Source: Linnemannia schmuckeri
Lineage: Eukaryota; Mortierellomycota; Mortierellomycetes; Mortierellales; Mortierellaceae
Length of the DNA stretch: 64,000 nt
NCBI GenBank assembly: GCA_029449235.1
Contig: JANATG010000008.1
Span: 1,426,001-1,490,000, forward strand
Reading direction: 5' to 3'
Both the position numbers and the translations under genes were made by a program. Shown piece by piece: positions 32,539 through 44,900 of this stretch. Each line of letters begins with the position of its first letter. The stretch's first letter is position 1. The notes below the pieces were generated by a model that ran no database searches, was not told the origin of the DNA, and saw only the letters and a program-made list of their open reading frames with translations.

Positions 32539-35094
32539 ATGGCCGGCGGCAACCAAACTCGACTAGGCCTTGTGCACCAAAAGCCAGGAACTCGAAGAGC
32601 GTTGAACGGGGTAATGCACTCAAAAACATCCCACTCCAGTTAACTTTCAGAAAAACCGAAGCAACGGAACAAACACGCCTCAAGTAAGGAACTAACAAGT
32701 CAAGATTGGCTACTATTATTGTTTAGAAACGTGCCGTCAACCCTGCTGGTACTACTGGCGATGGCAAAACTGAACAACTCTTACCAACAGAACGACTTTT
32801 GGAGAAGGCAGGCGCACTCACCCAGACCATGGAGGAGAAATTGGTAAATATATCCATTTGCTTGATATAGGGACCACATTTTGTTCAGCGACACGCACCT
32901 GTAGTGTGCCGATGTTAATATTTTGTCCGTACTTTCTTAATCGCTTAGATGGAGTACAGGAAAGGGAAGGAGGAGGAGAAACGCGCCAAGAACGCACCAC
33001 CTGCAGCATCTACGAGGAGCTCTCGATCAACCATCAAGCGGACAGAGGAACCTACTAAGGATGACTCTACTCAAAGAAACCTCCGCTCCATGATGCAGGC
33101 CAGTGCAAAAAAGACGACAGCCACAACCACAATAACGACAGCTACAAAGACAACGAGCGCAACATCCAGTAGCATTACTCTCACGGAATCCATCACCACT
33201 ATTGATAAAATCGACAAAAATGCAAACAAGACGGACCAGGACGAGCAGGGGGGGCAGGACGAGCAGGATGGAGAGTCCGAGACCCAGGACGACGATGTCA
33301 CACTCATCAACCGCGACACTCAGGTGCAAACGGACTCTATTGAAATAGTACTAGAAAAGAGAGAAGTCGTAACTGTCGAGTCCTCAGTTAAGCAGCAAGC
33401 AGAAGAAAAGTCAGATGAAGCAGGCGAAGACAGCGTTGTGCCTATTCAGGAAGGATCCCCGCGCAGGGCGGTGGTTCGCAAGGAGGTGGTGAAGCCAGTT
33501 GCGAAGGACACTGTCCATATGGCAGAAGAGGAGGACGAGAACAGTATACACCCATTGGCCCGAACAGTGGTCAAATCGACCTCACGGCCAATTCACAGAA
33601 AGCCTGATACGGACGACACTAGCAACCGCGACTCGATCGACAAAGCACACCAGCAAGTCAATATACCATCTAAGAGTCCTCGCAAAATTGTCGTTCAGGA
33701 ATCAATCATGCCCGAGACCGTTTTGCCTCTCCCAAGTCATATGGACGCCATGTTTGAACTCTTCAAGGGCCTGGAACAAGTTTTGGAGTTCACAAAGCGG
33801 CAGGGCCAGCTCTGTTTCTATCACAAACTCAGGAAGCATGTCGAACTCCAATCGGGCCGGTAATATACCCTCGCCTCTGCGAACATAGATATTGCACTTT
33901 GTTGCGCACGAGATATTTATTTTTTACAATTATTTCTTAATAACTATAGGAATTTTGAGATCAAGCACCTTGCGCAACTGAAGACCATCTTGCCTGAAGG
34001 ATACAAACTGACAGAGGCACCTTGTTTATTCGAGGGTGCCAAGACTCGCTCCATCTTGATCGATATGCCAACTTTGAAGGATGGGTCGGAAGGCAACTTT
34101 ATCCCAGAAAATGAAAAGAGGCGGAAATTGTTTGTGGGGCGTCTCTACGACCGCATCAGAGCATACCATCAGGTACAGCACAATTCTTATTATTGCCATC
34201 ACCCCTTTGGCAAACAAGCTACCTGCTTTATTTACTTGGAAATATTTTCTCTTTCCCACCGCATTCTTCATTTTTAAACCATTTAGACATTCCTTTCATC
34301 TACTACACCTCATCGGACAGACACATATCCATACGGATGGCACCCTGATTTTGACCTAGAAACCGTGGCACCTGTTGAAGAAACCGACATTCCGCTTCTA
34401 AAGCCAGTCGTTGTGGATTCATCCAAGCTGAACCTGAAAAATCTCGGGGTGCGGAGAGAAATTGTGAAGGCACCAGCAAAGACAGTTACGATTACCCAAG
34501 AGGATGGCCCATCGACATCGCGGGATAAGCCACAGCCTGTCACCGCGGCCGACTTTCCACCAGAGGCGCCCGTCACCAAAGCACTTTCGGCTTTGGAGCA
34601 ACTCAAGGAGCGAGTATGTACTAGGATGTCTGCGAGTCAATGTCACGGGTACGACCAATTGGATAACAGGACGGTACATATATCTGACTGGAATATCGTT
34701 CTGTATTGCTAATTAGATTCGGCAAAAGCAACTGGAAAAGAAGGACCAAGGACGAGGAATGGCGAGCCCAGAGGAGAAACGACAGGCCTTGATTGCATCC
34801 CGGCTGCCTGCTGTGTTTGACTTGATCCGGTTCAAGCGTGTGGATGTGCTTCCGCTCAAGGCCCTGACGGAGCAGGTGGTCAAGAGTTCACGGCAGCCCA
34901 TCTCTGAGGTCGAGGGCAGAGACAGTTTGGAGATGATGGCCAAGGTCTTGCCAGAATGGTGCTCTATCTTTGGAACAAACGATGGCGTCAAGTACTTTAA
35001 GGTACTCCGGGACGATGGACACGGCAACAAGATCTTGCACGATGAAAGAGCCCTCCGAACCCGTTTGGTCAGAAAGAGCACGATGGGTCTTTGA
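32539..35094 (+). CDS. CDT1: DNA replication licensing factor Cdt1
   Basis: Six exons (32539-32610, 32727-32843, 32949-33859, 33950-34172, 34287-34613, 34717-35094) join in frame into 675 residues. The N-terminal 320 residues are Lys/Thr/Glu-rich and disordered. Residues about 323-425 match the Cdt1 central winged-helix domain, with LPLPSHMDAMFELFKGLEQ, HKLRKHVEL and HLAQLKTILPEGYKL. The C-terminal 125 residues (RQALIASRLPAVFDLIRF through YFKVLRD) match the Mcm-binding winged helix. In eukaryotes Cdt1 loads the Mcm2-7 helicase at origins with ORC and Cdc6 in G1, then is degraded or inactivated. The fifth exon uses the TTTAG acceptor at 34286 because a later CGGACAG would break the frame. No clear N-terminal PIP degron is visible, but I did not search systematically. 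Mcm10, acting later in the same process, is 7 kb away. Confidence 0.9.
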
Positions 35095-35417
35095 ATGGCT
35101 TTCTTTATGCTAGCTTGTCCTCTCTGCAATCACCTTTATTACTTAGACTTCATTAGTACATGTCTTGGCACTTTTCTCCTCACTGCGTCGGTACTTCATA
35201 ATTTTTTTCCCTCTGTATTGTGACACCGCCATTGAAAAGAGTTGAAAAAAAAGAACAGCATCGAACCACCAAGTTATTTGGTATTTAAGAAGCGATTTAA
35301 TCAATGGGGTGGATGGTATTCTTAGAAAACAAAGGCTAGTAGTGCCTTTAAAGTATGCTACAATTTTACAAGGTTTTTTATGGTTTGTTCGTCTACTCCT
35401 TCAACAACGACAACAGC
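35095..35417. other. Convergent 3' region between CDT1 and glutamine synthetase
   Basis: The 323 bp between two stop codons facing each other hold both 3' untranslated regions; polyadenylation sites must be here. No gene is seen. Confidence 0.6.
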
Positions 35418-38400
35418 TTAGAACCACAAGAGCTCGCTGTAGTGGGGGATGGGGTAGTACTTGTCGGCGGTCAAGACCTCGAGCTTGTCGGCGACGGCAC
35501 GGGCTGCGTTCATGGCGGGCAAGACATGGGCACAGGCAAACTTGGCCTCCTCGACGGGGTCGTCACCAACGTGGTGCATCTTGTGGACGGCATCATCCAA
35601 CTGAGCAATGGCAGCCTGGAGATCCTTGACGACGGGGGTCAAGGCCTGGAGGGCAGCCAACTCGGGCGAAGCCTCCTCGCCCTCAATGGTCTTCAAGACC
35701 TGAACGGTCTGGGCCAAGGAACCGCGATACTCAAAAGCAGCGGGCAAGATCTGGGAAGCCAGGAGAGTGCTGAGGGTGGTGGCCTCAACAAGCAAGTCCT
35801 TAGAGTAACGCTCCTGGAGAATGAGGTGGCGAGACTGGAGCTCGGACTGGGTGAAGATGCCGAGCTTCGTCAACATGTCTGAGTGGACGGGGTTCAAGAG
35901 CTGCTCAAAGGCCTCAGGCGAGGTCTTAATGTTGGGGAGACCACGCTTCTCGGCCTCCTCAATCCAAGCATCTGAGTAACCATCGCCCTCGAAGCGGACA
36001 GCCTTGGTCGAGGCAATGAACTTCTTGATGACAGCGACCTTGTCGGCATCCGAAGGGTAAGGCTTGTCACCCATCTGGGCACGGAGGGCCTCAGTGACGT
36101 CCTGGAGGGCAGAGGCGACCGCGGCGTTGAGGATGGTGACGGGGAAGGCAGGGGATTGCTTGGAGCCGACAGCACGGAACTCGAATTTGTTTCCAGTGAA
36201 AGCGAAGGGAGAGGTACGGTTACGGTCAGTCAAGTCGCGGGAGATGGCAGGGAGGGAAGCAACCTTGACATCCAAGGCGGTACCGCCCAACTTGATGGTC
36301 TGGATCTCAGGAACGGAGAAGTTCTTGATGGGGCGGGACTCCTCGATGGAGTTGAGGACCTCGGTCAAGTGCTCACCGAGGAAGACGGAAACGATCATGG
36401 GGGGAGCCTCGCAGGCACCGAGACGGTGCTCGTTGGAGGAAGAGGCGATCGAAGTACGGAGGAGACCACCGTGCTGCTGAACAGCGTGGAGGACAGCGAC
36501 GAGGACGAGCAAGAAGCGGTAGTTGGTCTCGGGCTTGACGGTGGGGTCGAGCAAGTTCTCGCCACGGTCGGTCGACATGGACCAGTTGCAGTGCTTGCCG
36601 GATCCGTTGACGCCCTTGAAGGGCTTCTCGTGGTAAAGAACCTTGAGTTTGTTCTTGTGGGCGACCTTGGAGAGGACATCCATGGTCAACAGGTTGTGAT
36701 CAACAGCCAACGAGGCCTCCTCGAAAATGGGGGCCAACTCGAACTGCTGGGGAGCAACCTCGTTGTGGCGGGTCTTGACGGGAACACCGAGACGGAAGAG
36801 CTCGAGCTCGGTCTCGGACATGGTGGCGAGAACCTTGGAAGGGATGCGACCAAAGTAGTGGTCGTCCATCTGCTGGTGCTTGGGGGGCAAGTTGCCGACC
36901 AAGGTGCGGCCGGTGTGCTTCAAGTCCGGGCGGAGGGCGTAGAGGGAGCGGTCGACCAAGAAGTACTCCTGCTCGGTTCCGAGGGTGGTGAAAACGTGGT
37001 TGGTGCGGGGCTGGGCGCCGACTGGGACGGGATCGATCAAGTTCAAGAGCTCGGTGGCCGATTTGGCAATCTGGGCAGTGGAGCGAAGGAGGACGGTCTT
37101 CTCGTCGAGGGCATCACCGTTGTAGGAGATGAAGACGGATGGGATGTAGAGGACGGAGGTGCCGTGGGGACCCTCCTGGATGAACATGGGCGAGGTGGTG
37201 TCCCAGACGGTGTATCCACGAGCCTCGAAGGTGGTGCGCATGCCTCCGGAGGGGAAGGACGATGCATCGGGCTCAGCCTGGAGCAACTGCGAGCCAGAGA
37301 AGGCGTCGATAGCTGTGACCTAATGGATTATGGAGAGAGGCGATGACAGCGTTGTAATATTATTATTAGTACACGTCAATATATATGTAAGAATTGGTAT
37401 GCAGCCTTTCTTTCTTTCGTTGTCGGTGTCGTTGTCGTTGACCGCGGCTCTCATTGCCAACCCTGTTTCCCTATCATACACACACCACACGATAGCGAAA
37501 GCCGTGATCTCATATGAATCACTATTGTTTTCTTTGTGCGTTCTTTCATATGTATTTTTTTGCTCCACCTGTGAGATGCACGTTCTCGACCGTGTCTGTC
37601 GTCGCTGTATGTGATCCAATGTTGTGTTATACGAGAGACTATATGTCTAATCCATGCGCACACAAGGATATCTCAAGGGGAGAAGGAGGAGTCAATGGCC
37701 AATGGGACAAGGGCCAATGAACAAGGATAAGGGTGTCCTTATCATCTATTCACAGACACCCATGTATTGATCCCTTCTTTATCTTTTTAGTCTCCTTTGC
37801 TTCATTGCTTGAGATCCTCACGCTCCTGATTGCGGTGTCGTGTCCAATTGTGTTGTACTTATATCGAGCCCTTCCTATCGTGTCAACTCGACACCGGAGA
37901 GTCATCCCTGCTTCGTGTTGATGCTGTTGTTGTTGCCATGCACCCAAAACTCCATTGTCCAGATTCCAATCTATTCTCTTTCCACATCCTCTTTTTTTCA
38001 CACTTTCTTTCTTTTTCCGACGAGTCAAATAAAATAAAAATGCTTATCTCTGTGAACAAGCATGAGATAGAAGAGTAATGCTTACCTCTTCACCGTTGGC
38101 GGAGAAACTGGACTTTAAGGAGAGGAAGGCATCGTGCTTCTCGGCAGTGGAGCCGGTCTGGGGCTGGAACCAGTGGGTGAAGTGGGTGGCACCACGGTCC
38201 ATGGCCCAAATGCGGACGGCGTGGGCGATGGCATCGGCGGTGCCCTTGTCGAGGGCCTGGCGACCGCGCATCTGCTTGAGGAAGGAAGCATATGCGGGCT
38301 TGGGGAGGGCCTTGGCGATCTGCTGGAGGTGGAAGACGTTCTCACCAAAGAGCTCGGAGGTGTAGACGGGCTTGCCATCAGGCTTGCGGGGGTACTGGAT

Positions 38401-38460
38401 GGAGCGGGTGACACGGTTGATGTTGTCCTGGATAGAAACGACGCGAGCCTGGTTAGCCAT
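35418..38460 (-). CDS. Glutamine synthetase type III (GlnN family)
   Basis: Two exons (38460-38086, 37319-35418) encode 758 residues, the size of type III enzymes and about twice that of the usual fungal type II enzyme. The N-terminal part shows SELFGENVFHLQQIAK. The catalytic part shows GTEQEYFLVD (metal ligand Glu), then RHNEVAPQQFELAP, VNGSGKHCNWSMST near residue 360 and SSNEHRLGACEAPP, all signatures of the GSIII family. The reaction is ATP-dependent formation of glutamine from glutamate and ammonia, in the cytosol, as there is no targeting peptide. GSIII is known from bacteria and scattered eukaryotes (amoebae, algae, some early fungi). Codon use is very C-ending (CTC, AAG, GAC), suggesting high expression. 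The 766-bp intron is exceptional for this window. A C/T-rich leader with a 28-A run on the plus strand lies upstream. Confidence 0.94.
37320..38085 (-). other. Long intron (766 bp) of the glutamine synthetase gene
   Basis: Bounded on the minus strand by a GTAAGC donor and CCATTAG acceptor and phase 0. Most introns in the window are 60-200 bp. I see no coding exon inside it and no box C/D or H/ACA snoRNA that I can support. Confidence 0.8.
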
Positions 38461-38626
38461 GTTTGATGTGAGGGGGAGAGTAGTTTGGTGGAAGGGGGGT
38501 ATATGTACAGAAGTTTAGGGAAAGAGAAGAGGAATATACAGAAGGTAAGGTTGGGGAGAGGGCTTGCTATTGCTTTGTGAGAGGAGGAGAGGAAAAGGAT
38601 AAGGGTGATGAGAAGAGAAGAGGGGG

Positions 38627-38654
<28 letters not shown>
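38627..38654. repeat. Poly(A) tract, 28 bases
   Basis: Uninterrupted A run about 170 bp upstream of the glutamine synthetase ATG, a poly(T) run on the coding strand. It may be a nucleosome-excluding promoter element. Confidence 0.8.
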
Positions 38655-38659
<5 letters not shown>

Positions 38660-40783
38660 GAAGAAGGTGAAAGGAGGAGGAAGAGGACGAGGTATTTAAA
38701 GGGAGGAAGGGGTAAAGCTGATGATTTCAATTCATTTCGAATCAAAAAGTAAAGTAAAAAAGAAACAAAGTAACAAAAGTAAGGGAGATAGAAAGTAAAA
38801 AGAGACAGTCACCATGTCACTCTCAGTCTCGCTGACTCTTCAACCTTTTTTTATTTTTTATTTTTTGCTATCGGCCATCTCCCCTTTTGCTTTGTTCAGT
38901 TCGTCTTGCCTTGTCGGCCACGCTATCAAACAAACTTCATAAACTGGAACTGGACATCGAACCAATTGTTGTTCTTCACAGCCGACACAACAGACACCGG
39001 ACACTACTACTTATGACAAAAACTCAAAGCAACTATAACAAACCGCAATACAAACAAAATGAGCAAAAGAGTTTTCTATCTCACACTACCCAAAGAGGTC
39101 CTCTCTTTATTCTTCCTTTTGTGCGGGAGACAGGCGGATTTGGTAGAGGATTCGTTACTTTTCATATTCAGTTCAATTCTATCTCCAATCCCTCTCGCTC
39201 TCTCCCATCACAATTGTTGCTACATCAACCGTCTCTCACTCGTCATCACACACTTTCTCTCCAGCATTCACTCCACTTATCTACAAGAAAAAGTAGTACT
39301 CGCTGATGAAAATGCATTGTGCTTTCTTTTTCGCATAACCTGCCTGCCACCCTGTATCAGTCCTCATAGTCAATTGGTTCTCCACTCACCTCAACAAAAA
39401 AAAAGATATATGCCAACCCCTGCTTCTTCGAGACGTCGTTTTGTCAGAGTTAATGCGCTTTGGCAAAATTCAAGCCTCTCTGCACATGCAAAAAGAAAGC
39501 GTTCAGGGGATCGCGTCCTCCTTTTCATTCATTCCTTCTTTCTTCCTCCTTCTCACCTCCTTTCCCCTTTAGACTTTTTTTTTCACTCTCTCCCTCATTC
39601 ACTTTTGCTGACTCTGAACCCTTGAAGCTGTGAATGAAAAAAACTTTTTTATATACATTTTTTTTGTCCGCTCATAGCTCAACTTTTCCACGGACTTTTG
39701 TATGGTCGTGTGTACGGTAACCTCTTTGATATTTTTTTTCTCCTGCTGAGTCCACGCTTTCTTGACGTTTCAGCAAGTTGGTTATCTCCTCCCCATCTTC
39801 CCCTCGACTGACCGAAGATAAGTAACAGTGATAAAACAGTCCTTTGGTATGGGCTTAAAACATCACTGAGCAAACAACAACAAAAAATAAACTAAAATAT
39901 TGATCAAGGACAACAAAAGCAGTGATGTGTGCCTGAATAATAATGTCGCAGGGCACAGCTACACAAACCAGATAATGCGGCAGATCGGACTATGGTAAGG
40001 AGGGTGATAGAGCATTATTGCTTATCCTTTCTCATCCACCTCCACACAGTATGCTCCGATAGCATCTCTATTCCTCCTCGATGGAACGCTTCTGGGATCT
40101 CTCCCTCTCGTTCCCGAAGAGAAGGAAATGGAAGGAGGCGGTTGACCGAGAGACCGAAAAAAAGCGCTTATCTCAGAAGTGTCAGAGTAGTTATTTTTGG
40201 TTGGTCGGCCCCGCATTTTTTGATTTCCATTTCAAGAAATCAGGGCCCATTTTGTTTTTGTATACGACATAAAAAATTAGAGCCAGTCCTCCTTTTCTTT
40301 CTCGCCCACCGGACCAGCGTGGAGAAATTCGGAAAGAACACACAACAGAAAGTAAAAAGAAGGAATCAATTTCACAACGAGGCGACGAATCGATCTTCCT
40401 CGAGTTTCATTACTGTTCTTGCTCTCATTATGAACAAAACGGCAAATGGTGTCGATGACTCCAACAGTAAAGAATGGTCAGGAGGCAGAGACACACTTTT
40501 AGTGAGCTTGAAAGTGGCCTTTGTTCTGATTCTTGAATGCTGTTTTCTTACAGATCGGTCAAAATGGCAATAACCTCATAGCACAATTATCCATGAACGA
40601 TGAACAAATAAAGAAGTGTTGTAAGCAGCCGAGATACAAAAAAAACAAAAGATGGAGAGAGAGGATGCCGCTTTTTCTTCTTTCTCCCTCCTGTGTTCCT
40701 GCCATTCCATGCTAGGATAGAAGGTTGGAGAAGAACAAAAACAGTTGATTCTGGCTCACATCTCGTTTTTCTAACCACTATAC

Positions 40784-40789
40784 ACGCGT
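40784..40789. promoter_or_regulatory. ACGCGT (MCB-type) element
   Basis: The palindrome ACGCGT in TACACGCGTTTAA is the core of the site bound by the G1/S factor MBF in yeasts. It lies 105 bp before the small ORF at 40894 and 1.2 kb before MCM10. A 6-mer can occur by chance in 64 kb. Confidence 0.3.
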
Positions 40790-40893
40790 TTAACACCTCC
40801 TTTAAAAGATCGATCTTCTCTCCTTTCTTCTTTCTCCTTCCATTCCATAGTCCTCTTCTTTTCCTCCTTCCTTTTTGACTCTAACCGTTGGAC

Positions 40894-41034
40894 ATGACCG
40901 AAGAAAAGACAAAACAAAGGGAAGTAGCAATAACAACAGCGGCTTCTCTACCAGCGGCTCAAGATCAAGAGCATTTGAACATCTCTCCTCAATGGGACCC
41001 GCAATTTTTACAGAAAACTTCGATGGGTGGTTGA
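40894..41034 (+). CDS. Possible small gene, 46 residues (unrecognised)
   Basis: An open frame of 46 codons (MTEEKTKQREVAITTAASLP at its start, stop TGA at 41032-41034). It begins right after a C/T-rich leader of the kind seen before many real starts in this window. A polar, charged protein with no membrane segment and no family I know. It could also be the first exon of a longer gene or an upstream ORF of MCM10. Support is positional only. Confidence 0.25.
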   Translation: MTEEKTKQREVAITTAASLPAAQDQEHLNISPQWDPQFLQKTSMGG

Positions 41035-41996
41035 ACAGTACCCCACTCTAGTTTATATTGAGGACGTCACCAGGAAATAACCAGACTAGTAGTAGGGACT
41101 AAGCCTTTTGATGACATCAATGCAAAAGTAATTTTCTGTTAAGGCGACGTAGGAGGAAGAAGAAGAGAAGGAGGAGAAGTTTTGTGGGTCTTTCCCTCGT
41201 GCTATTATGTCTTTGTTCAGTTGGAATTGCTAGGTGATGAGTTGTTTCGATCTTTTGTTGTGGTTATTCTGTTGTTTCGAACTGTGCGATCTCATTTTCC
41301 CCAACGCCACTATCTCATTTCGCTAGATGTCTGTCAAGCCCTAGTAGTGAGTAGGGAGAGACGTAAAAAAGATTCCGAAACCTTCCCTTATCATCCACGT
41401 GCATAGCGACAAGTCACTTTTTTAGTTTCTTCATGTGATGAAAAAATAAGGTTGCAGGTTGTCGTTGCTGCTTACTGCTCAGGCACCACAAAAACCCACA
41501 AACTCACAAACAAACATGTCTCTTGATGGGCAGAATTGTTTGCCATTCTGGACTGCATCGATGAACGACAAAAGGTCGCAGCGATGTCATGTGACAGGAT
41601 AGCTCTGCTTCTTTGCCCTGCCTTCGAGCCCTGCCGCGTGGCCCTTGTCGTGAGAAAATATTTTTCATTGAAGCAGAGTTAGAGCATCGAGGAGAGCGGA
41701 GAATTGCCCGCTGTCACATACGCAGAGTACAGTACACGGGTCCTTACGACGACCTGACTTCGCTGGGACGATTCATAGTCTCTCTTTAACTAACAAGACC
41801 ACAATGAACCGCTTCAACCTGGTGCTAGTTCTCATGTTACAGATATGGAAACGATAATGCTATCCCCTTCTTCAATTTCAACGACTTCAAATTATACCGG
41901 TCGAGTTACGTGACTGCCATTCTAGCAACAGAGACTTTTCCTTGACTGCTGGTTGCTTTGAGAGTTGTGCCATTGTTTGACACTTGCAACACAATC
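41035..41996. other. Upstream region of MCM10
   Basis: No supportable gene in 960 bp. It has scattered pyrimidine-rich acceptor-like sites (for example CTTTGTTCAG near 41220) that could belong to a spliced leader. No ACGCGT is present. Confidence 0.5.
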
Positions 41997-44900
41997 ATGG
42001 AGAGCGACGGATCAGCTAAGGATGTCCTTGACCAGAACAAGGACAACGACGATGTTGCGCAGGGGAGTCAGCAAGAAGAACCAGACAATCTTGACATTCA
42101 ATTAGGAACAGAGTTGACGTACGCCATTTCAAACAAAGCAAACAACATACAAGAACAACTCTCACCCATCAGGTCCATACCTGTCAAGACTCACCACGAA
42201 ACAAAGAGACAACGGAGCGCCTCCCCTACAGGACCAACTACATCGGATGACGAAGACTGTACGCTGAAACATCATTTATGTCGCTCATGCTGCTTTGATC
42301 TTGCTGAAACAACAATGGAACGCAGTCCTAACTTATAATCTTACTATCCTCTTTGCCATTGTTTAGTGGCGCTGCTGGAGGAGGTTTCGAGGATAAAGGC
42401 TCAGTTGGAGGCGAAAATGCGGGCCAAAAAGAAAGCCAGGAAATTAGAAGCTGAAGGAGATCAAAGTCGTGGAAGCAACACGCCATCAAAAGAGGCACAA
42501 ACATCACGTACTAAGCAGCATTCGTCCCCAGCACTACCAGCAGAAGAAGATGAGGATCTGTGTGTTCTAACAACTACCAACACGACCACACCTCCGACAA
42601 CTCGGACGCCACTGTCATCACCTGGATTCAAGACACCTTCGCCCCCTGCGCGCACAAAGTTGCTCATGTCACCATCCTCAGGAGTGTCCGCACGGAAACG
42701 TCAACACAGCCCTTCGCCCATGCCGAGAAGATCCCCGAGAGGTCTGGCAATGTCGCCAAGAGGAACTCTTTCATCAACACCGCTGGGCTCTTTCTCCGGC
42801 CAGAGTCGATTCTTGCAGAGGTTGGACGATGCAATAGAGTCTGAAGTTTCATTGGACACGAAGGAAGGCGATGTTGAGGCGGAAGCACCGCTGAAGGTGG
42901 AAGAGGAGGACGACTTTGATGATGCCTTGTTGGAGTCTGCGCTGGATCAGGAGGATTTTGCAGACGACTTTTCGCCAAAGCACGAGAGGTTCGGCAAACC
43001 CGACCTTACACTTTCACCCAGGTTGAAGAGTATGATGAAACCCGACTTTGGTCTTTCGCCTAACAAAAGGAAAGTGAACCAACCTGACTTTACATCATCG
43101 ACTGTGAGTTCCAATGGAGGACTGGCGGGACGGATAGAACAACATGCAAGTCCGGCTCGCACTCGCTCGACAACATCTAGTCTGACGGAGGCAGTCATTG
43201 CTAAGCAACAGGAGAGGCTGGCCGCGCAAGCAGCTCAGCAAGGACCCAGAGCCACATTCAGGACCGTTGGAACTGATTCCCTCCCTGCCTCTACACGGGA
43301 AGCTGCTCGGTTGGGTCACACGGCGGGACTTGATCCACTATCTGGAGTTCGACTGAGGTGAGTGGATATGATGACTAGAACGATGTTTTTTTAGCTGTGA
43401 TGTGGTTGCTTGAATTATGGTAATGGAACAGCGACATGGCTGACTTTTGTCATTCATTATCACTTAATTATACTCAAAAGGTCACGGATAACCTCCTGCG
43501 AGGACGCTACAAGGATAACACGCGACATCTGCAATATACCCATCAAGGACCACGACGGCATCCGTGCAAGGACAGAGCAGCGTACGAAAGCAGGGTTGCT
43601 ACCGTCGTCCTCTGCAGCAGGTGTTCTTCGCCCTAAAAACGACTCAAAACAAGGATCTGGGCCGCCCGACTCGACGCCTGGGCATTGGATGGTTGCAGGA
43701 GTCGTTGGCGCGAAATCAAAACCAAAGATGACGGCCAAAAAAGTTCAGTATTGTCATTTCCAACTGAGCGACCTTCGTAGTGCTTTGATCAACGTGTTTT
43801 TATTCCGGGACGTCATGGAGAGGCATTATGAAGGGCTTCGGATAGGCGACGTCGTTGCCATTATGAACCCCAAAGTTTTGAGCCAAGCCGAGGTATGACT
43901 ATTACGTGTAACGATACATCACCACCTCTTTATTGCGGTCCTTGAACTATTGCTAATTCGTTCATGTCTGTGACACCCATGGCAATAACTAGCGCTCAGG
44001 AACTTTGGGAGTTGAGGTCGAACATCCTGATTGTTTACTGGTCCTTGGAACAAGTACGGATTTTGGACTATGTGAAGCAGTCAAGCTGAACGGCGACAAT
44101 TGCAATAGGCCACTCGACAAGAGAGCATCCAGTTACTGCAGCTATCATATTATGATGGTAGCCAACAAGGGGCGTAACCAACGAGGGAGTCTCATTGCTG
44201 GTACCAGCTCTATCTTAGACCTGGACAAGTCTGCATCTCGGCCATTCAAACCGCCTGGACCACATACGGCTGGAGGAGGACCTCCAAGATCATCGTCGTC
44301 GAGTTTTCTCCAAGGTGGGAGCAAAGGGCCGCCACAAGAGACGACATATCTTTTTGACGATGGTGGCATTGGTACATCGCTCATGGCGGATCCCAAAAAA
44401 CCCAAGAAGGTCGTTAATCAACCCGATGACGGATTGTCTGCGTTCCTGATGACACAGAATAACCCAGGCGGTCACTATCTGCGGCAGGCAAAGGAGAGCA
44501 AGGATGTGACTTGGGCCAAAGACGTGCCTTCTCCTAGTAAGCTACTTCATCGTTCGTATTTGTAATGAACGTTGGGTAAGGCTGACACATTGGGTTGGCA
44601 AACTAATTTTTTTTTCGTAAATGTGTTCTAGAAACGCCAACAAAGAACTCGGAGCTGTTCCCTGCAGAGATGGTTCGTCGAATGGGTTATGATCCAGTCA
44701 CAGGACAGTTTGTTCCAGGAAGTCCAAAGAGAATGAACGAGGACCCTGAGGCACGAGAACGTTCCCTGCGACTTTTGGCGGAGCGTGTTCGATCTCCACC
44801 GTCATCACCCCTGTCCAGTTTTTCACCAACTGGGCACAGGCACACAATGGTGGTTAAGGGCATGACGAGAGTCATCGCACAACCAAAGTCAAAAGTGGCC

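Larger units (their letters stand above)
38461..40893. other. Intergenic region upstream of glutamine synthetase
   Basis: The first 300 bp are the glutamine synthetase leader (C/T-rich on the minus strand, with the A run at 38627-38654). The remainder is without a supportable gene. Open frames at 38887-39625 (+) are Ser/Leu/Phe-rich and look spurious. Around 40437-40700 plus-strand splice signals occur (donors at 40474 and 40620, acceptors TTCTTACAG at 40553 and ATGCTAG near 40715). A spliced leader of the small ORF at 40894 is therefore possible. Confidence 0.45.

Noticed and set aside
36156..37346. 396-codon plus-strand frame opposite glutamine synthetase
   Set aside because: Antisense shadow of a strongly codon-biased gene; such frames arise when third positions are mostly C or G.
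38887..39625. Plus-strand open frames of 139 and 188 codons upstream of glutamine synthetase
   Set aside because: C/T-rich DNA open in two frames at once; no recognisable domain.
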